From Bryum argenteum (lineage: Eukaryota > Streptophyta > Bryopsida > Bryales > Bryaceae), in contig CM073321.1 in assembly GCA_037043015.1 (NCBI GenBank), positions 7,584,001 through 7,648,000 on the forward strand: a stretch of 64,000 nucleotides of DNA, in the 5' to 3' direction. Every line of letters starts with the position of its first letter. Within the stretch, counting starts at the first letter, position 1. A program made the position numbers and the translations under genes. The notes below the pieces were generated by a model. The model was not told where the DNA came from. It made no database searches and saw nothing but the letters and a program-made list of their open reading frames with translations. Below, one piece after another: positions 20,424-30,841 of the stretch.

Positions 20424-20569
20424 TGCCAATCAAACATTTTTGAGCCGCATGGTCTCCGGGATTCTAGTTAATAATAGCTGTACTGCGTGGACCATGGATA
20501 TTGACTATGGCCCCCTACAAATTTGTGGTTGGGAAGTAAAGTGCTCTTCGTCGAAGAAATCTGTCATCG
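20003..20569. other. Spacer with T19/A17 tract
   Basis: Non-coding. It contains a pure T run (20388-20406) followed directly by a pure A run (20407-20423), which forms a hairpin-capable simple repeat. Confidence 0.5.
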
Positions 20570-20745
20570 CTAGGGCGACCGGCGGTCCAACTGGGTCAGG
20601 GCTAGGGCGACCGGCGGTCCACCTAGCGCAATGAAGTCAAGGCCAGGGCGACCGCCGGTTCATATGGCGCGATAGCGTTGTTGTTAGGGCGACCGCCGAT
20701 CTGGTTGTGGCGACCTAGCCGAACCGCCGGTCGCCTTCTATGCGC
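20570..20745. repeat. GC-rich dyad-box cluster 6 upstream of the hAT gene
   Basis: Boxes read AGGGCGACCGGCGGTCCA, AGGGCGACCGCCGGTTC and GAACCGCCGGTCGCC, mostly in the orientation opposite to clusters 2-5. The cluster ends about 30 bp before a TATATAAG box. Confidence 0.75.
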
Positions 20746-20774
20746 ATTCGCCCCCGACTTACAGAAGTATGGAG

Positions 20775-20863
20775 TATATAAGGAGTCGTTCACGGGCTCA
20801 AAGCCACTTTCCTTTGCGCTTTGCCCGTTGTCTTGGGTCTCCCCATGAGAAGCCCCCTGCTCG
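20775..20863 (+). promoter_or_regulatory. TATA box and shared module of the hAT gene
   Basis: TATATAAG lies at 20775-20782. A diverged form of the shared module starts GCCCGTTGTCT at 20823 and ends CCTGCTCG at 20862. The ATG follows at 20953. The 48-bp TATA-to-module spacing matches WCHI A (50 bp). Confidence 0.5.
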
Positions 20864-20952
20864 GTCTATATGTGCAAAGAGTAACTTGAGCCCTTGTAGT
20901 GCGCGTTGTCGTCACCAGTTTCATTGCACCGGCGGAGGTGCGATTCCGGAAC

Positions 20953-23900
20953 ATGGAGCATTCTTCCCAATCCAACGGGGTAGCAGATAATAGAAGAGAC
21001 ACTCGCAAATGGGACGATTGGCTACAAGTATCCACGGAACGGAACGACAAGCCAAATACTCGCGTGTGCTTATTTTGTGGGAAAAGCACAGTCTTTGTAA
21101 AGCAACAAGCATTTGCTCATTTCGGATATCCTCATAATTCCCCATTACCCCGGTGTACGAGGTTACCCCGTGGAGTTCTCGAGCTATTCCGTGACTGCGG
21201 AGGGATGGTTCCAAAGAACAACATTCCTTATGCGGATGTTGTTCCTGACTCACGAGTGGATGCCGGCATACCATATGTGGCAAGGGAAACTATAGAGAAC
21301 ATAGATTCCCCTCGCATCAAGTCTGCACAAGTGCCATCCCCTAACCTAAGGTCTCATCAGGTGCCATCCTCTAACAAGGGGAGTTATGGCAGCAATGGAC
21401 AAAGGATCTCTACACTCTCTAGTGGACATGGGCAAAGGAGTATGGAGGATAGTTTTGATCTTGCCACTAGGCAAAATTTGGATGCAAAGTGGGCTTCATT
21501 TTTCTATGAGGCAAACATTGCATTCAATGTCGTACGACATCCAGCATTCATAAGTGCCGTTCAAGAGACAACAAAGGCTGGTATTGGTGGATATCAACCA
21601 CCCTCGTATCATGCTATAAGGACTACGATGCTCGATGCGAAGAAGGCAGCTGTGCAAACGTCGGTAGAGGATCGAACAAAACTTTCTATCGAGAAGTACG
21701 GAGGAACAATATGCTCAGATGGGTGGTCAGATGTCACAAGTAGACCACTCATTAACATGATGCTTGTTTGCCCAGTGGGAGAGGTGTTTCTGGGATCAGT
21801 GGATACTACAAGGAAGAAAAAGGACATCGCTTATGTGGCAAATGAAATGACGAAGTACATAGAGGAGGTTGGACCACAAAACATCGTTCAGATATGCACA
21901 GACAATGCAAGCTCCATGTTAGGTGCTGTGAAGAAGTTGCAGATAGACTATCCTCACTTATATGGACAAGGTTGTGCAGCACATATTCTAGACCTCCTTC
22001 TAGAAGATTGGGGGAAAGAGGCATAGGTTAAGCATTTGGTGGAGCAAGCCAAGAGAGTGTGCACATTTATTAAAGGGTCGCACGTCCCACTTGCTCTATT
22101 CAGGAAGTACTCGCCAAAGCTGCAGCTCAAGGTACCACCTCAGACTCGATTTACAACAAACTAATTGGTGATAGAGCGGTTGTTAAAGCTACAACAACCT
22201 CTGAACAACATGGTGATCGATGCGGAGTGGCATGTGTTTGTCCAAACATTGTTCAACAGGCAAAACAGTCACCAGTTACAGACAAAGGCAAGGAATGTGC
22301 GGAATAGCATTAGGAGCGATGAGTTCTGGGAGAATTGTACGAAGTTTGTGAAAGTAGTTGAACCAGTACTCATAGCTCTTCGGGAGTTTGACGGGGAAGT
22401 ATCAGCCATGCCTAGGGCGTATGTACTCATGTCGGACCTTAACGAACACGTGTTCTCTTTGCGTGAACCTCCATTCAAACTATCCCCCGACATTGCTACA
22501 AAATACGAGGATGCATTTCAAAAACGATGGGAAATGATGCTCACAGACCTCCACTATGCAGCAACTTTGTTGAACCCTTATTTGACAAATATGGGAGCAA
22601 TTCAAAACAATGGAGAAGCAAAAAGAGCTTTCAACTGGGTCATAAGGAAGCTTAGCGCCCTTATGGGAGTAGTCTATGAAGAAGTGGTGAAAGAACTCAT
22701 ACAATATGGGGAGAGGACGGGTCCTTTTAACACCAATTCAGAGGCCCCTGATCCAGCTCAGTGTGACTTGTTACCACATCAATGGTGGCATCAAGTCAGG
22801 GGGAATTCCTTGCCAAAAATTGCGAAGAGGATTTTGGCATTGACATGTTCAGCTTCATCATGTGAGAGGAATTGGAGCATGTACTCTTTCGTGCACAACA
22901 AAGTGAGGAATCGGTTGTCAACTTCCAAAGCAGAGGACCTTGTGTACATCTATGCGAACGCCAAACTCGAGCGCCAGAAACGTACCAAATCGCCGAGAAC
23001 GTGGTACTAAACTTATTTAGAAGAAGAGGACTCTGACAAAGAAGACTATGTACCGGACAATGAATGGGATGATGGTGTATTCATGGATAATCCGGAGGCG
23101 GATGACGACAATTATCTCAATGACGGTAGCGAACACGACGACTTAGAGAATTGGAACGACAACGAAGGAAACATGACTATTCATGTCAAGGACCCGTTTG
23201 AGTTCGATGACGACCAGGATGTTCCACAACTGCCTCGCCAGTTTGCGGTATTCGCCAATGACACAGAAGGAGAAGGATTGGCAAATTTACAACTCCAAGA
23301 GAGTACCTGCCTAGCGAAACAAGACTTGGTAAACCGGATGGATGAAGAGAACATTGGTCCACTCAAAGGCAACCCACACTCTAACAACGACGATAAACTT
23401 GAGAGTGTGAAGTGCACGGTTACCACGGCCGGAGTTCAAATGGACCAATTTAAAGTGGAACCTGACGATGTATCCAATTCAGGTTGCATGGAAGTGGGGT
23501 CACCTAGAGTTTCAACCATTCGATCAAGGAATTCAACTCTTAACGGAGATGACTCCGATGTTCCTCTACACAATTGTTCCCAAGGGTTACCCAACCTAAA
23601 GGGGCCCATACAACTCATATGGTATTGCCGAAGATGGAGGTCAAGATAGAACCAACAAGTCCAACATGCACCCGGGCATTAGCAGTGGCACGAGACGTCG
23701 GGCCATCTACACAACCTCGCAATCGTATTACACGACGCCAAAAGCGTTTGAGGAAGGCACACGACCGACGATGTCGGAAAGGAGCACGCGTACATGAAGA
23801 AGTCCATGCGGGGATTGCTTCATCCAATAATCCGAATACACGTACAATGCGCCATCTACCACTGAACGCAAACGGGATCACCAATGCTTAACGGCCCTTG

Positions 23901-24104
23901 AAGCGCCTCGTTACAGTGAACAAGAAAACAACTACGGACACGGAATTGCGCAATTCGGCGAGTGAGGTTGAGTGTGAAGTACGTAATAAGACAGAGGATG
24001 AAGACGAGGATGGCGACCAAAGCACTGATGACTCTCTAGGTGAAACCGCTCCAAACGCAGATGAAGTATCAAGCGACGATACATATACATTGAAGGATAC
24101 CTAA
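20953..24104 (+). pseudogene. hAT-superfamily transposase (several stops, one frameshift)
   Basis: From the ATG at 20953 the frame shows a BED-like zinc finger (VCLFCGKSTVFVKQQAFAHF and PHNSPLPRC). A DUF659-type core follows (ICSDGWSDVTSRPLINMMLV, QICTDNASSMLGAVKKLQ, GCAAHILDLLLEDW). The C-terminal hAT dimerisation region reads ALTCSASSCERNWSMYSFVH and NRLSTSKAEDLVYIYANA. In-frame stops are at 22024 (TAG), 22162 (TAA) and 23008 (TAA). The same frame continues as an acidic tail to a TAG at 23647. The coding sense then moves one phase (KIEPTSPTCTRALAV) with another stop near 23889 and ends at 24104. Family proteins cut and paste DNA in the nucleus; this copy cannot. I could not identify terminal inverted repeats or 8-bp target duplications. 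It shares promoter architecture with the WCHI genes. Confidence 0.8.
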
Positions 24105-24439
24105 AGACGGGTTATTAGAATTTTGTTATTTTGGATTGGAAGCACGAAGTTCATTGTTAGTACTCAGTACAATACTACAATGTACTGCAAGTAGGGCAAC
24201 TATTAGCTTACAATATTTTGGTATCCTAGTATGTTTCGGAGTATAATATAAATAGTTTGGTATATGTAATAGTTACATCATATATATGAATACTATGATT
24301 ATAGACATGGACAAATTTGTACTATGAAATACACCATTGATGTTGTTTCCGATAAAAAGGTATTCATAAACATGCATTGAAGATCATTTTGTACCAATAT
24401 GAATTTATCTTTCTTGTTTCGTATTCAACCATAGTGTTG
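24105..24439. other. 3' flank of hAT gene, no gene
   Basis: AT-rich non-coding sequence; no element terminus could be fixed. Confidence 0.35.
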
Positions 24440-24735
24440 GTCACCACACACGCGGTGGCCCAAGGCGACCAGCGATCGCCACATGGGCGCTACCCCCAGG
24501 GCGACCACCGATTGCCATAAGCGACCGACGATCGCCCTGGGCGATCGTCGGTCGCTCACTACTGGACCGGCGGTCGCCTAGTAGCGGTTGCCAAGGCGAC
24601 CGCCGGTCTCCATACTGGTCCGCCGGTCGCCTACGTGCGGCAGCCAGGGCGATCGGCGATCGCAGCAGGCGACCGACGTTCAGCCCTGTGCTACCGTCGG
24701 TCGCCTAGCAAGGTCGCCCACCTGCGGTCGCCCAC
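24440..24735. repeat. GC-rich dyad-box cluster 7
   Basis: Boxes such as AGCGACCGACGATCGCCCTG, GGGCGATCGTCGGTCGCTC, GGACCGGCGGTCGCC and AAGGCGACCGCCGGTC occur in both orientations. It lies immediately upstream of the promoter-like segment at 24770-25210, as cluster 1 does for its relative. Confidence 0.75.
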
Positions 24736-24769
24736 TGTGACGTGTATTTTGATTTTCACGTCATTATCA

Positions 24770-25210
24770 ACCCTACGCCACGTAGGAAAATAGCTTTTTA
24801 CCTCAAGGTAAATCTCAACAAGTTTTTTACTATGTAATTTTTGGTACGGTCGACATTTTCGTCGATTGGACGTCTAACAGACATGTCCAATACGACAAAT
24901 CAGACAGACATTCCGAAAATTGTGTCTAATAAGACAACCGTGCCGAGGTTGCTGGTCAAACCGGCGTTGCTGGCCCGATCGCCTTTCCGACCCTGCTCCT
25001 GCTGGTTTCGCCGTCACTGTCGTTGCTCGCGGTGCTGGATCTCGCAATTGTCGTCGTCTTGCGGTACTGGATCTCGTCGCGACCTCCGACCTCCGCCTAG
25101 GCTGCTGGTTCTGCCGGCCGCCTTCACTGTCGGTGTTTTTTTCGCTGCCCTCTGATCGCTGTCCTCCTTGATGCTGAACCGCCGGACCGCTTGCTACCAA
25201 ACGTTGCCGT
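24770..25210 (+). promoter_or_regulatory. GC-rich promoter-like segment, relative of 6105-6545
   Basis: CCACGTAGGA (24779), GTGTCTAATAAGACAACC (about 24925) and a C/G-rich stretch occur in the same order as on the minus strand at 6545-6105. The open frame through the C/G-rich part is compositionally biased and I do not call it a gene. Confidence 0.4.
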
Positions 25211-25247
25211 ATCTCACCTCCAACTCGCGCCGTATGTGGAATGCACG

Positions 25248-25285
25248 GGTGTGAGCGGAGAGCGGTGAGCGGTGAGCGGTGATTG
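25248..25285 (+). repeat. MULE-type terminus-like motif (left orientation)
   Basis: GGTGTGAGCGGAGAGCGGTG followed by AGCGGTG repeats. The reverse complement of this motif closes both MULE copies, at 40652-40681 and 44606-44628. It may be a left terminal inverted repeat of a related element. Confidence 0.4.
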
Positions 25286-25903
25286 GCAGAATTTTTTTTT
25301 TTTCATGAAAGATTAAGACTCTATTACCACTCATTGTACTTGGGATAGTGACCCTATGACCATTGAGTTAAGGGTGGTGAAATATATTTGGGAATAGTTT
25401 GATCGAAATGAGTACCCCAAATCCGTGAAGTTAGATCCTATTTCCGCGCAAAAGTATTGTTGGCTCCATTCCATAACGCCTCAAATAAAACTATTCAAAA
25501 GTTTTCACATTTTTGTCAATGAATTAGGGCTAACGTCATCGCTTCTCACCTTATAAAATTTGAAGCCAATTTTCCTTTGATTAAGATGTGAACTTTTTTA
25601 CACATTTCGCTTCCGGTTATAAGATCGCGAGAATAGATACACGGATGCATTGAAATTGGAGTTGAACGAGTTACATCAAAATTAGAGCTGACGTCATCGT
25701 AAGAGGCAAGCATGGCATTGATTACATAGTATTGACATACTTAGATTAATACTTGAAGCACTTAGTGTAGATTATGCTATAAATGATAATCACAACAAAT
25801 AAAAATAAAAAACCATATATATAGTATATAAGTAATAGATAATGGTAAACTACGAATGTATGGCGCTACCATGTCCAGTACCTATCAGCAAACAAATCAC
25901 ACA
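25286..25903. other. No gene recognised
   Basis: Non-coding, AT-rich sequence between the terminus-like motif and the 3' end of L2. Confidence 0.35.
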
Positions 25904-27200
25904 CTAGGCAGAAGGTGTAGTACGATTAAAGTGCTGATCACACTCATCAGCCTCAAAGTCTATAAACTTAAGCACACTATTGCTATAACGTGTACGTGGA
26001 GTGTCAGAAAAAATCGGAGATGGAGCTTGAGCAAACTCTTGAGCAAGATGCTCAGCGTATGATGGAAGGGTGAATTTTGATGGAGGGCTCTTATAGAGAT
26101 GAGCAGTGCGAGTCAATCGTTCTTTCACACCTGCGATCCTAAAAGTACAAAGAAAGTCAATACTACAAATTTGTAAGTGTGTAATTTGAAATTGAGAAAG
26201 ATAATAGAAGATGGTATTATGCACCAATGAACTTTCATGGCTTCTTCACGACCGGTTCGTCAGAGTCATAATCTGCGGGAGGGGCAAATTCTCCACTTTC
26301 TTCATCACCGGGAGGACCATTCTTGTAATCCGCTAGTGCACCATAAAAGATTTCTTTGTAAGGTTCCATAGCGATGAGGTGTCGGTTGGAGCGCGCGCAA
26401 GTAATTACAGATGCACCGAAAATTCAGAAGCCCACGTTAGAAATGCAAAATGTATAAATGAATTCTACTGTAATGTTTACGGAAACATTACTTGTACTTG
26501 CGCTCCAGTCGAAGACTATACCCCCATCGTCCGTGAGACAATCCACGAAACACTGAATAAAGGAGGGGTCCTTCTCTCATGAGCCTCGCCATGGCGTACC
26601 GTCTGGACGATAACAAAATGTCTCTTTGTCTGCAAAGTTACAGAGATGGTCTTCCTCATTAGGTACAATTGCCACACCGCCGTATGCATGAGCCACTTGC
26701 CGAGTTTGGAACTTCGGAACAAATCTTTACGTATATAAACTTTGATATAGAAGCAGTGAGTGTGCAAAACACAAGTATAGGTACATAAACATAGAAGCAT
26801 AGAAGGCAATAATCATGAATGGAGAAATTGGAAACTAGAATTTGCTGCGTACCTCTTTCGGTTTAGGTACGGTAGAGGCCATAGGAAGGGGATTATATCT
26901 CCACCAGTCTCGAACAAGACGAAAACTATATGTATGCGACTCAGAATTGAGAGTACGCTCGATTCTACAACATTTTGGATGCATAACAAGAATGGCTCCA
27001 ACGTCTGTCAAATGATACGCGACAAAGAAGAAGAGGCTTTCAAAGTAGTTTTTGTCACGCCGGTTCCAAGATGGAATTTCTGTTGGAGACACACCCGGTA
27101 CATGCAAGTTCTCGGGAGCGTCCGCAAAAATGAGACCAATCCTTGGATGCTTGGGATCATACTCCAGCTCCGAACACGGGTACTTTTGGTCCTTTCCAAT
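25904..27200 (-). pseudogene. L2, 3' half: beta-class DNA-methyltransferase-like domain
   Basis: Exons read on the minus strand. Exon 27200-26853 (after TCTCAG) has IGLIFADAPENLH, a motif IV-like strand where DPPY/SPPY is expected, then VGAILVMHPK, and ends GAG|GTACGC. Exon 26711-26492 has VAHAYGGVAIVPNEED, a TGA after WRGS, then FVDCLTDDGGIVFDWSAST (motif I-like). The next exon continues ASVITCARSNRHLIAMEPYK, to a TGA at 26235; its acceptor appears lost (TTTTCG|GTGC where CAG is expected). A last exon from about 26119, joinable through that stop, ends at 25904. The order motif IV then motif I plus ...C-R-x-x-R-H is that of beta-class N4/N6 amino-methyltransferases. The degraded catalytic motif and the stops argue against present activity. 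Confidence 0.5.
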
Positions 27201-27335
27201 CTGAGATACAAGTCAATATTTAGATATTGGCTCATAGATTTACAAGTACATAACGTAATTAGGGAGATTATAAATGAGAGATTTACAAAATAGTACCTTC
27301 TTGATGTACTAGACGATATCGAGGATTTGCGAATC

Positions 27336-29248
27336 TCAATTTCCAGTCTTCAACGATTGATGAACCAAATCTCCAATGTTCCCCTTCTCGAGATACATAG
27401 GTAGAGTGACTGATATTTTCGACGACGAGCTGCTACCAATGTGATTGGGTTTCGAAAGAGGGCGTTTGGCAAATATTGGTTGGCTGAGGCAACGGAGGGA
27501 CTCCAGAGAGTTGTGGTCAACAGTGAATGATTGAGAGGGGGACCCAGCATTCGGAAGCCCACCTGCAGAAAGTTGAGTCAATCTTGCACCGCGTCGAATT
27601 GCATTGTTTGTGGCTCCGTCTGAAGCCTCAGTCAGATCAACATCTTCTGGGCTTGCAATGTCTTCTAGAAGGGGAGCAATTTCTTCGGATTCTTGCTCAA
27701 GATCTACTATAGGGTCTGATGGAACGTTGCGTCGCTTCTTGTTTGCTCGAGACTTTGGGAGTGCAACAGGTGAAGAAGCTGAAGAGATTGGATCACGTGC
27801 GTCTGGTAAAATAGAGAGGTCATCATCGTCATCGTCGTCAATCTCCATCGGTTCAGAGTTGGTTGGGTTTGAAGCGAGGTTCCAAAGAAGATGCTTCTCC
27901 TCAAGGAACCATCTACCGGTCGTCAGTTGGGAGTTGGTAAACCGCTCTTGTTGGGCTGGTGAGAAAAAGGTGCGGGGATCATTTGTGACTGAAATGTCCT
28001 TGAACTCCACTGGAATGGAGAACGAAGCTAATGCTCCTTTGGCAACGAGCTCTTGTTTTAAGTACTCAGAAAAATGTAAACAAATTAGACTGTGAAAATT
28101 GAATACGTTGTACCATTTTTATTAATATTTTATAGGAAATTGGATACATACCGGAATAAAAGTCGTTTATTTGTAGCTTTGCCTCCACTAATCTTGTAGA
28201 TATCCGAGCCTTTAATGAACTTGCATTAGGAGCAAGATAGTTTCCGAATGCCTTCTACCATAAGAGCAACCTTCACTTCTCGATATATGCTGATAGTTTC
28301 AGTACAACACTAGACCACTCAATGTTGAGGTTCTCGTTATCAATCAAATTTTGCAATTCACTTTCAAGTGATTGCTGTAGCTAAGAATACACGAAACATC
28401 TAATGATATAAAGTAACAGATAAATTCAAATATTCTACTCACGGAACAAAAATGCAAGTTACATGTGCCCAGAAAGAAGCCCGATGAAGAAATGCAACTA
28501 AAGTTCTATCTTTCATAGGAGGTTCTTCTAGGAAGCGAAATGATCGCCGAACTTCGTTAGGTGAGTTCCACCATTGCAGCCACTTTGCCTTGAAATCAAA
28601 GTGAACATTGGTAGTGGCTACCATGTGTAAGCGATCTAGCGTCATATCGGGGTTCAATTTTTGGCAGTAATGAGAATAAATCTGCACATAAGAATCACAA
28701 TTTTGATTAGAGCAATAGAACATAAAGACGGAAACAATGATATGAAATCGAAGAACTCAGCCACCTATACCTCTTTTGCAAAAACTTTCCCGAGTTTGTT
28801 ATTAGCCACAGCGACCATCTTGTCGAAATTCTTCCCACGTATTGATTTGATTTCAGCCTTGATTGCGTTATCCATGGCACTCCATACTCCCGGTCCAGTT
28901 TGTTTCTCTTTTGGAACCGTGGCGTAGTACGTAGCTTCAGCATCGTCCGATTTTTTTGCTAACCTCTTCTATATACCAAGCAGAACACAAATGAGAAGTT
29001 GTTTTAAATAAATTTGAGGGAGAAGAGTCTAGCACATATGCAGTGAATGTATCGCGTATAGAAATATTTCAAAAACGTCTTTTGTGACAGGATACCAAGT
29101 CTCCTTTTTTGCTTTGGCGTTCTTACAGATCCTGTAATCCTCTGGAGAAATGAGGTCTTTAAAATCTTCGAGTTTCAGTTTACGAAACTTCCTCATGTGT
29201 TGCAGTTTTGCACACAAACAGTCTTCGACATGAACCTGTTCAGTGGAC
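27336..29248 (-). pseudogene. L2, middle exons (unrecognised)
   Basis: Consistent splice joins support exon 29248 to about 29045 (STEQVHVEDCLCAKLQHMRK), exon 28963-28771 (LAKKSDDAEATYYATVPKEK, ending GAG|GTATAG) and exon 28681-28443 (IYSHYCQKLNPDMTLDRLHM, ending CC|GTGAGT). The exon near 28390-28150 (LQQSLESELQNLIDNENLNI) carries a TGA and a TAG, at least the second in a W/K-rich context. The last exon starts near 28050 (YLKQELVAKGALASFSIPVE) and includes an acidic patch (EIDDDDDDDLSILPD) and a basic patch (KSRANKKRRN) before it decays near 27340. It links the ParB-like exon to the methyltransferase-like exons. I do not recognise a domain. Confidence 0.5.
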
Positions 29249-29334
29249 CTACAAAATGGAACATTATATGAGAAAAGTTGTTTATGACAAAACCATAAAC
29301 TGTAATGATTTTAAGAAATGCAACATTTACTTAC

Positions 29335-30215
29335 CAGTTTATGTCGTTCATAGCATCGATGAGGAGATTGCTCTCTCCACGGGCATCGAGTACGATGCAA
29401 TCAACCGAAATGTACCACGAGGTATCATTCTTGTGGTACCTCTTGATATGGCGCATCCACGCTGTAACGCGTTGGTTCCCTTTGTAGACATAGAAATATT
29501 TGTCACTAAGGTCATGAAGATCAGGATCGGACCGCGGCGAACTCTCGAACTCTTCATTAGCAGCTCTCCAAAGTGGGTTCGTCGAAAGTTCATCTTGAGT
29601 GTCAACAATTTTTTCTCGGCCTTTCCTATCAAAGAGAGACACGTACATTACCCGATCGCCTTCCTGGTATCCTTTGTTGAACTCATTCTCCAATTTTCTG
29701 ACGTCTTGTTTTGAGTTCGAGCGAACCTTCGGATAACAAACAAGGCGACACAATGGAATAAGCATTCGAGACTTCTCAACAAGTTTGTAGCGTAACATGT
29801 TTATGATTGCAATGGAATCACTTTTGTGAAGCATTCGCATCTTGTTCCCACTCTAGTCGGGGTCCTTGTTCTGAAGATGTGTAGGCATGTGAATGATTCC
29901 AACGTTGACACCTTTAGACAATGTAGTTTCTTCATCATCCGAGAGGGAATGGTGGTCATCATGGTCTTGAGTTGGAAGATGAATATCTGCACCTTCGAGA
30001 GGATTGTTACTTGAAACTGCATTGCATTTGCCTTCCATAGGTTGGCAATCAGTTTCCGAAGGACTCTCTTGCGGAACTCCAGTTCCCAAGTCTTTGACGT
30101 TTCTCACACTATCAAGTATGAGTTCATCCCCGTCGGAAGATACAGTTTGTGGAGGATTAAGAAGAGGCAGGTTGGCTTCTTCATCTTGAATAAGATGGAC
30201 TGGAGCTAAGTTCAT
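29335..30215 (-). pseudogene. L2, first exon: ParB-like domain
   Basis: From an ATG at 30215 (MNLAPVHLIQDEE) the frame passes an acidic, His-rich region and a TAG at 29853-29855, then continues in the same phase as KMRMLHKSDSIAIINMLRYK. DKYFYVYKGNQRVTAWMRHI (about 29505-29446) fits the ParB/sulfiredoxin-type box G-[NE]-x-R-x-x-A, and DTSWYISVDCIVLDARGESN follows as a beta strand and loop. The exon ends CTG|GTAAGT (29335) and joins G|TCC at 29248 in phase 2. ParB-like domains often precede DNA-methylase domains in phage and bacterial proteins; finding both in one intron-containing plant gene is unusual. The domain call is by motif only. Confidence 0.45.
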
Positions 30216-30355
30216 CTCGCGGTCCAGAAAACCATATACAACACACCACAAAAAGAATAAGATAGTGTCAAACGAACAATAATATATAAAAAGTAATACA
30301 TAATCTTCTTGTAATTAAATATATGATAAACATATCATATAATTTGACGATACAA

Positions 30356-30673
30356 CTAAGCAGATTGCAACTTTGCGGCAAGTCGAGGAGAACGTGTGGG
30401 TACAAGTCTAGCTAATGCTTTCTCTTCGATACGACGAGCCTTGGCCTCATTCTTTTTAATTTGCATGTTAACTGCTCGTGCAACCCTATCAACGTGAACA
30501 CGTGATATGTGACGGACAGGTGAGGCAGGAGGTGGAGTTTCCGGAACCGAAGACAATGCTATTATTAATCGACGGGACTCCACTATAGCCAACACATCGT
30601 CTCTCAAAGCGGAGAGGTCGCTGTCTGCAACGTATTCCTCTTCAAGATGAACTCCATGTAGCTTTAAAGGATC
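30356..30673 (-). CDS. Terminal exon of an unrecognised minus-strand gene
   Basis: After a TATGCAG acceptor the frame reads DPLKLHGVHLEEEYVADSD, a Pro-rich segment (PETPPPASPV) and a basic C-terminus (KKNEAKARRIEEKALARLVP), ending in TAG at 30358-30356. The composition looks coding. It could be the last exon of the gene that starts at 34833, with the satellite array as an intron, or an upstream exon of L2. I cannot decide. Confidence 0.35.
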   Translation of the reverse strand, partial: DPLKLHGVHLEEEYVADSDLSALRDDVLAIVESRRLIIALSSVPETPPPASPVRHISRVHVDRVARAVNMQIKKNEAKARRIEEKALARLVPTRSPRLAAKLQSA

Positions 30674-30841
30674 CTGCATAAACACCACCAACCCAATAAT
30701 CAAATACCAAACAACGAAAACCTATAAATTAAAATAAATCAACTTAAATAATCCACCTTTGTTTCACAAAGTAATTCACATAAGCTCATAATTCACGGCT
30801 TATCAACCATCAACAAATGAAGATCGGATAAGGCGAGGATG

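Noticed and set aside
6555..24735. Dyad-box clusters as CRISPR arrays
   Set aside because: The boxes are palindromic and directly adjacent with no unique spacers, and the genome is eukaryotic.
24841..25200. Cys/Arg-rich and Gly/Arg-rich frames in the C/G-rich segment
   Set aside because: Open in several phases on both strands because of base composition; no motif is recognised.
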